From contig JAKSXM010000014.1 in NCBI GenBank assembly GCA_022575985.1, positions 17,484,001 to 17,548,000 of the forward strand: 64,000 nucleotides of DNA, written 5' to 3'. Source of the DNA: Anagrus nilaparvatae (Eukaryota > Arthropoda > Insecta > Hymenoptera > Mymaridae). The notes beneath the pieces are model-generated. The model was not told the origin of the DNA. It was given only the letters and a program-made list of their open reading frames with translations, and did not search any database. How positions within the stretch are numbered: the stretch's first letter is position 1; each line of letters starts with the position of its first letter. The translations under genes and the position numbers were made by a program. Positions 59,788 to 64,000 of this stretch are shown here, piece after piece.

Positions 59788-60362
59788 CCCTGGTGCAAAA
59801 GATAGCGCTGAATCAGTGCTTATTTAGTGTAAAAAAAATTTTTACTTAATTATTTTATAAATTTTAACTTAATTGCTAGAATTATATACGTAAATTTTAA
59901 AATTCAAATTTACTGACCCTAAATTTGCCAATTTTTTTAGAAAAAATGCTAAATATTTTAAAATTGAAAAAATAATAGTTGAAAACTATTTCGGGGGATT
60001 TTCAAGTGTGCTGAGCTACAATTTTATGCTTAAATTTTATATTTCATGTTTCTGCAATTGGCCAAATTTTTTCGAAACAAATTAGCCAATTGCGGCTCGG
60101 CAAATTTGAATTTTAAAATTTATGTGAAAAATTCTAGCTCAGCAACCTCAAACCGCCCCCCCCCCCAAACAGTCTTAAACCATTATTAATTCAGTTTTTA
60201 AAAATTTGGCATTTTTTAAAAAAAAATTGGAAAATTCCGGGTCAAAAAATTTGAATTTTAAAATTTGTGTATAAAATTCTGGCTCAAAACACACGAAAAC
60301 CCCCCCAAACAGTCTTCAACTATTAATTTTGTAAGTTTTAAGCGCTATCTTTTGCACCAGGG
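59788..60362. mobile_element. 575-bp MITE with 22-bp perfect terminal inverted repeats
   Basis: The left end CCCTGGTGCAAAAGATAGCG (plus CT) at 59788-59809 is matched exactly inverted at 60341-60362. Within, C-runs (60150-60168, 60300-60307) and the block AAACAGTCTT occur twice, and GGGGGATTTTCAAGTGTG is a partial inverse, so the interior is also roughly palindromic. No coding capacity. Target duplication is unclear. Confidence 0.8.
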
Positions 60363-61119
60363 GAATTATTAAAAAATTCAAAATATATAGGTATATAACA
60401 AATTCGTTAAAAATAGCATAAAGTATTTTGTTATCCAAAAAATTTTTTTCTATAAACGACGCCTTTATAATCAAGTTGGATATTTTTATTTTTATTTTTT
60501 TATGTTATAAATTTAGTAATATAGACGGGTTAAAAATTTCATTCACCCATATTTTTACGTGTAAATCTTTAGATAATTTTTTACCTAATTTTTTAAGTAA
60601 TTTTTCACGCAACTTTTTCAATTTGGGTTATTTCAAAAGAAAATTAAATTATTCTTAATAAAAACATTAATTGAAGATGAAATTGTGCAATAATTGCAAG
60701 AAATAAGGCTTGAATGCAAAAAATTAATTTTAAAACAAATTTCAAATTTTTCGGAAATTGTAATTTTTTTAAATTTTATTATATTTCTCATTTTTTTTTT
60801 GGTTCTATAAGCTGTTTAAAATTTTAAAATACTTTAAAATTTTGTATCTTAATTTTGTATCTTAATTTTAATAAGTAATTTTTAATGTTTTTCATGTAAA
60901 ACTATAATTTGATTGCCAATCCGTAAGTAATATAAAATCTTACTTTTTCTTGGTTTCAAAAAATAATTTAGAATAAGAATTTATATGATTACAAAAGTTT
61001 TGGATATCAATGAATCGGGTCAAATAAACTTTACAATTAAATTAATGAGAAAAAAAAACGATTTGTTATTTAAAACAAAAAAAAATTTTAAGTTTCAAGT
61101 TTAAAGTGGTTTATATTAA
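60363..61119. other. Intergenic, no gene supported
   Basis: AT-rich. The frame at 60428-60658 is a Phe/Ile-rich low-complexity translation without family features. Confidence 0.4.
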
Positions 61120-62000
61120 TTATTTTATAATTAACTGTTAAACTTTTAATAATTTATTATAATTATAACCCTGTTACAATTAGTACTTTCAACTGCAATT
61201 GACATGAAAAAAATTCTTTTTTAAAAAAGTGCTATCTTTGGAAGACACGTGACTAGGTAAATAGCCTTATTTCCTATTGGCCTATTGGTAATTTAAGCTT
61301 CATTCAATTGGTGTATTGTTATTGTTCACTAATTTTAAAAATTAAAATCCTTTTACGTTACATAAAAATAAATTTAAATAATAATCTTTAAAATTATTGT
61401 ATTAAACTTCTTAAAAAAAAAAATAATGGATTATAAAAATCAAAAGCATTTAACAAAAATACTTGAATTGAAGCACTGGATACAGAAACAACTTATAAAA
61501 TTTTGATTGAGTTAAAATCAATTCAAATTAAAAAAATAAAAATTCGCGAATTTTAATTATTTTTTTTTGGCAAATTGATACAAAAATATATTTTGCAGTC
61601 ATCATAGTGAAATCAAAATTTACAAAAAAACATTCCTATATCCAGCGCTCCAATTCAAGTATTTTTGTTAAAAACTTTAAATTTTTATAATCCATTAATT
61701 TTTTTAAGAAGTATTATACAATAATTTTAAAGATTATTATTTAAATTTATTTATTAAAACATGAAAGGATTTTAATATTTAAAATTAGTGAACAATAACA
61801 ATACACCAATTGAATGAAGCTTAAATTACCAATAGGCCAATAGGAAATAAGGCTGTTTACATAGTCACGTGTCTTCCAAAGATGGCACTTTTTTTACAAA
61901 ACAATTTTTTTGTTGTGAATTGCAGCTGAAAGTAATTGTAAGAAGGTTATAATTATAATAAATTATTTAATAATTAATAATTTATAATAAAATAATTAAT
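61120..62000. mobile_element. Long foldback element with near-perfect arms upstream of the THAP gene
   Basis: Left-arm blocks AATTTATTATAATTATAACC (61151), TTTGGAAGACACGTGACTAG (61237), TTCCTATTGGCCTATTGGTA (61271) and TTCATTCAATTGGTGTATTG (61300) return inverted on the right up to 61964. Both arms carry CACGTG. The arms pair closely over about 330 bases each around a centre near 61560, one of the best-conserved palindromes in the window. Outer limits are blurred by TTATAAT-rich sequence. No reading frame. Confidence 0.8.
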
Positions 62001-62253
62001 AATAACCACTGTACTGTACAGTCTGTACATCTATTTTTTTTCGCCAACTATAGTTATAGTATGGTTATAGTACTAACCTATACTGAATAAGAGTTGAATA
62101 TTTATTTTTGTCTGTTAGTGGTTATATGTTTTAACATTTGTGTCCTGATTTAAAATAATAAAAAATAATTATTATTCAAGTAAAATTTTTAAATTTTTAA
62201 CTGCAGTGTTAATTTAAATTACTTATTTAACATTATGTATTAAATATCCAAAA

Positions 62254-63979
62254 ATGCCATACTTTTGCTGTCTATGCTTGGCAACAAGTACAAACACCAA
62301 AAATCTAACTTTACATCTGTAAGTACATATTATATTAAAAATATATCTGTCAGTTTTAATGACACTGACATGATTCCATTAAAAATTTAATTTTTTAACT
62401 TCTTAGAATCCCTAGAAGTAAAGGACGTTTAAATAAGAGATGGGAAGACATTTTAGTGACGGAGGGTGTGGAGTTGGTAGATTTTGACACAAAAGTTTGT
62501 AGCTTACATTTTCCAGCAGAGTCTTTTTATCAAAAGCCCATGAAAAATGGTACAACAAGAAAGCGTCTACACAAAGATACCTTTCCTACTATTTTAGATG
62601 GACCGCTAATAAAAAAAAGGTAATTAATACTTAAAAAACTAAAATTTCAAAACAAAATCAAAATTTCTGCTATCACAATGGTTCCTCTATGAGGAACGCA
62701 AAAATATTTACCTGTTTGCTAGGTGGCTAAATTCAAAACAGTATTATCATTTTTTAATTTTATTTACAGATTGAATTTGAAGAATGAAAAAAAAAATTTT
62801 GTTATTATTGACAATGACATGTCACCTCAACAAAATCACCTAATTACTTTTTTCAATGGCAACGCAGTAGAAACAAATTTAAGTTTAATTTGTAATTATG
62901 CAAGTTTTGCAACAATCAATTGGTTTCATGAAGTTGAAAACGTGAAAAGTATAAAAAATGGTACTTTAACTCCAACTTGTTCGAAAAAAATAAATTGTAT
63001 GGACTCAACATCTAAAGATATTAATCATTGTGCACAGGATGGTGGAAAAGTAATAAATGAGCCTAATGTGGAAAACCAAATTATACATAATAATTCATTG
63101 GATGAAAAAAAGTGTTTAGTTAATGAAAAATTGTTTGCGATTAAAGAGAATATAATAAATAACGATACAGATTTAGGCATTCAAGAAGAGCAGAATCTCA
63201 GTAATGAAATCAGCTTTTTGAATCAGCCATCAGATATGAATAAGAATAATTTTGTAGAAGAAATACCAAGTTTAAATAGCAATGCAAGTTGTGTTAATAA
63301 TTATAAAGAAAATTTTGATGAATTAGAAAAAGAAGTTAATTTAACAAATTATAATCCTAATGAATACATAAATATGGATGATCAGACTAAAAGTGCAGAT
63401 TATAATATCGAAGAAAAAACATCATTTGTTGATAGAGATGTAAGCTGCAATAATATTGTAGATTATGAATGGACAATTTCAACATCAAAAAACAACTTGA
63501 AATGTTGTAAAATCGAAAATTATCCATCAAAAAACAACATAATGACTGCTGTAACAAATTATGTAAAGAAGAATTTATGCGAATTAAATAAATTTACGTC
63601 TTTGATTACAAAACTAACTCAACAGTTGGATGACAACCAAGAATACATAAAAAAAGAAATATTTTTATTAATTGATCATTTCAGTCAATATTGTAAAATA
63701 CATACTGATGAGTTAATATTTAATGTAGAAGAAGAATTGCTTGCTGTTGAATGTGAAATTTTAAAAATAAATAATCATGACGATACCTCCTACATAAATG
63801 TTTTGTCAAAAGTGAATTATCAACCCAAGATAGTTTTGGAAAAGTTAGATCCACATTTGTTAGTTAAAACAAAAAATTGGAATCAAATACCTGGGTTGTT
63901 AGTATGGGGAAAGTTTCTTCACTCTTGGTATCCAGGTAACAAAGAAAATTTCAATAAATTTAAATATTATACAAAGTAA
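62254..63979 (+). CDS. THAP zinc-finger protein, three exons
   Basis: Exons 62254-62318, 62407-62619 and 62770-63979 (GT/AG borders, phases agree) give 495 aa. Residues 1-85 form a THAP domain, a C2CH zinc-dependent DNA-binding fold shared by P-element-type transposases and host regulators: C5-x2-C8, P24, W34, C53-x2-H56 with F57, and TFPTIL at about 80-85 in the place of the usual AVPTIF box. The rest is asparagine/glutamate/lysine-rich and mostly without known domain; NTD-like acidic stretches run to about 290, a helical segment follows, and the C-terminus reads IPGLLVWGKFLHSWYPGN. No transposase catalytic domain is seen, so it is more likely a THAP-type DNA-binding protein than an intact transposon. 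Frame is intact. A 3' exon beyond the stop is not needed. Confidence 0.75.
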
Positions 63980-64000
63980 TGCCTTTGAATACTTATATTA

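Overview
This is AT-rich eukaryotic DNA, most likely from an arthropod nuclear genome and probably an insect. The evidence is short genes split by GT-AG introns, a tropomyosin-type gene, an SLC16 transporter, a proteasome-activator PSME4 relic, and many non-LTR retrotransposons, MITE-like foldback elements, hAT and Mutator-type sequences. No bacterial operon, CRISPR array or rRNA is visible. The order or species cannot be fixed from the sequence alone.

Layout. 1-2.8 kb: pieces of two R1/jockey-like LINE copies. 4.0-8.0 kb (minus): the first four coding exons of a divergent tropomyosin gene, with exon lengths and phases exactly as in the tropomyosin family; its 3' exons were not found. 9.0-14.1 kb: LINE relics, a tRNA-derived SINE with a perfect 13-bp target duplication, a G-rich 28-bp minisatellite inside a dispersed repeat, and a broken hAT transposase. 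15.9-22.8 kb: three long foldback elements, one with a second foldback inserted in it. 24.5-27.3 kb: two copies of a dispersed repeat. 28.1-33.7 kb (minus): a nearly full-length two-ORF LINE with nonsense and frameshift damage, then a 3' piece of another LINE with an (ATT)n tail (33.8-34.8 kb).

35.8-44.7 kb: a nine-exon SLC16-type (monocarboxylate transporter-like) gene on the plus strand, with a MULE relic in intron 1 and possible alternative C-terminal exons. 45.7-46.8 kb: an intron-containing pseudogene of the C-terminal part of PSME4/PA200. 49.0-52.2 kb (minus): an eight-exon gene for a lysine/serine/asparagine-rich protein that I do not recognise. 53.0-58.4 kb (plus): the most striking gene, 1340 aa, joining an acidic N-terminus, a Mutator-like DDE transposase core, a YqaJ/PD-(D/E)XK nuclease domain and a C-terminal Ulp1-type cysteine protease, all uninterrupted. 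62.3-64.0 kb: a three-exon gene with an N-terminal THAP zinc finger.

The genes do not form a pathway. Host-type genes (tropomyosin, SLC16, the K/S-rich protein) stand among transposon-derived material, and the two genes at the right end (transposase-nuclease-protease fusion, THAP protein) are themselves transposon-related but have long intact reading frames, so they are either recently active or retained by the host. Exon models come from reading splice sites and phase by eye; there is no transcript support.
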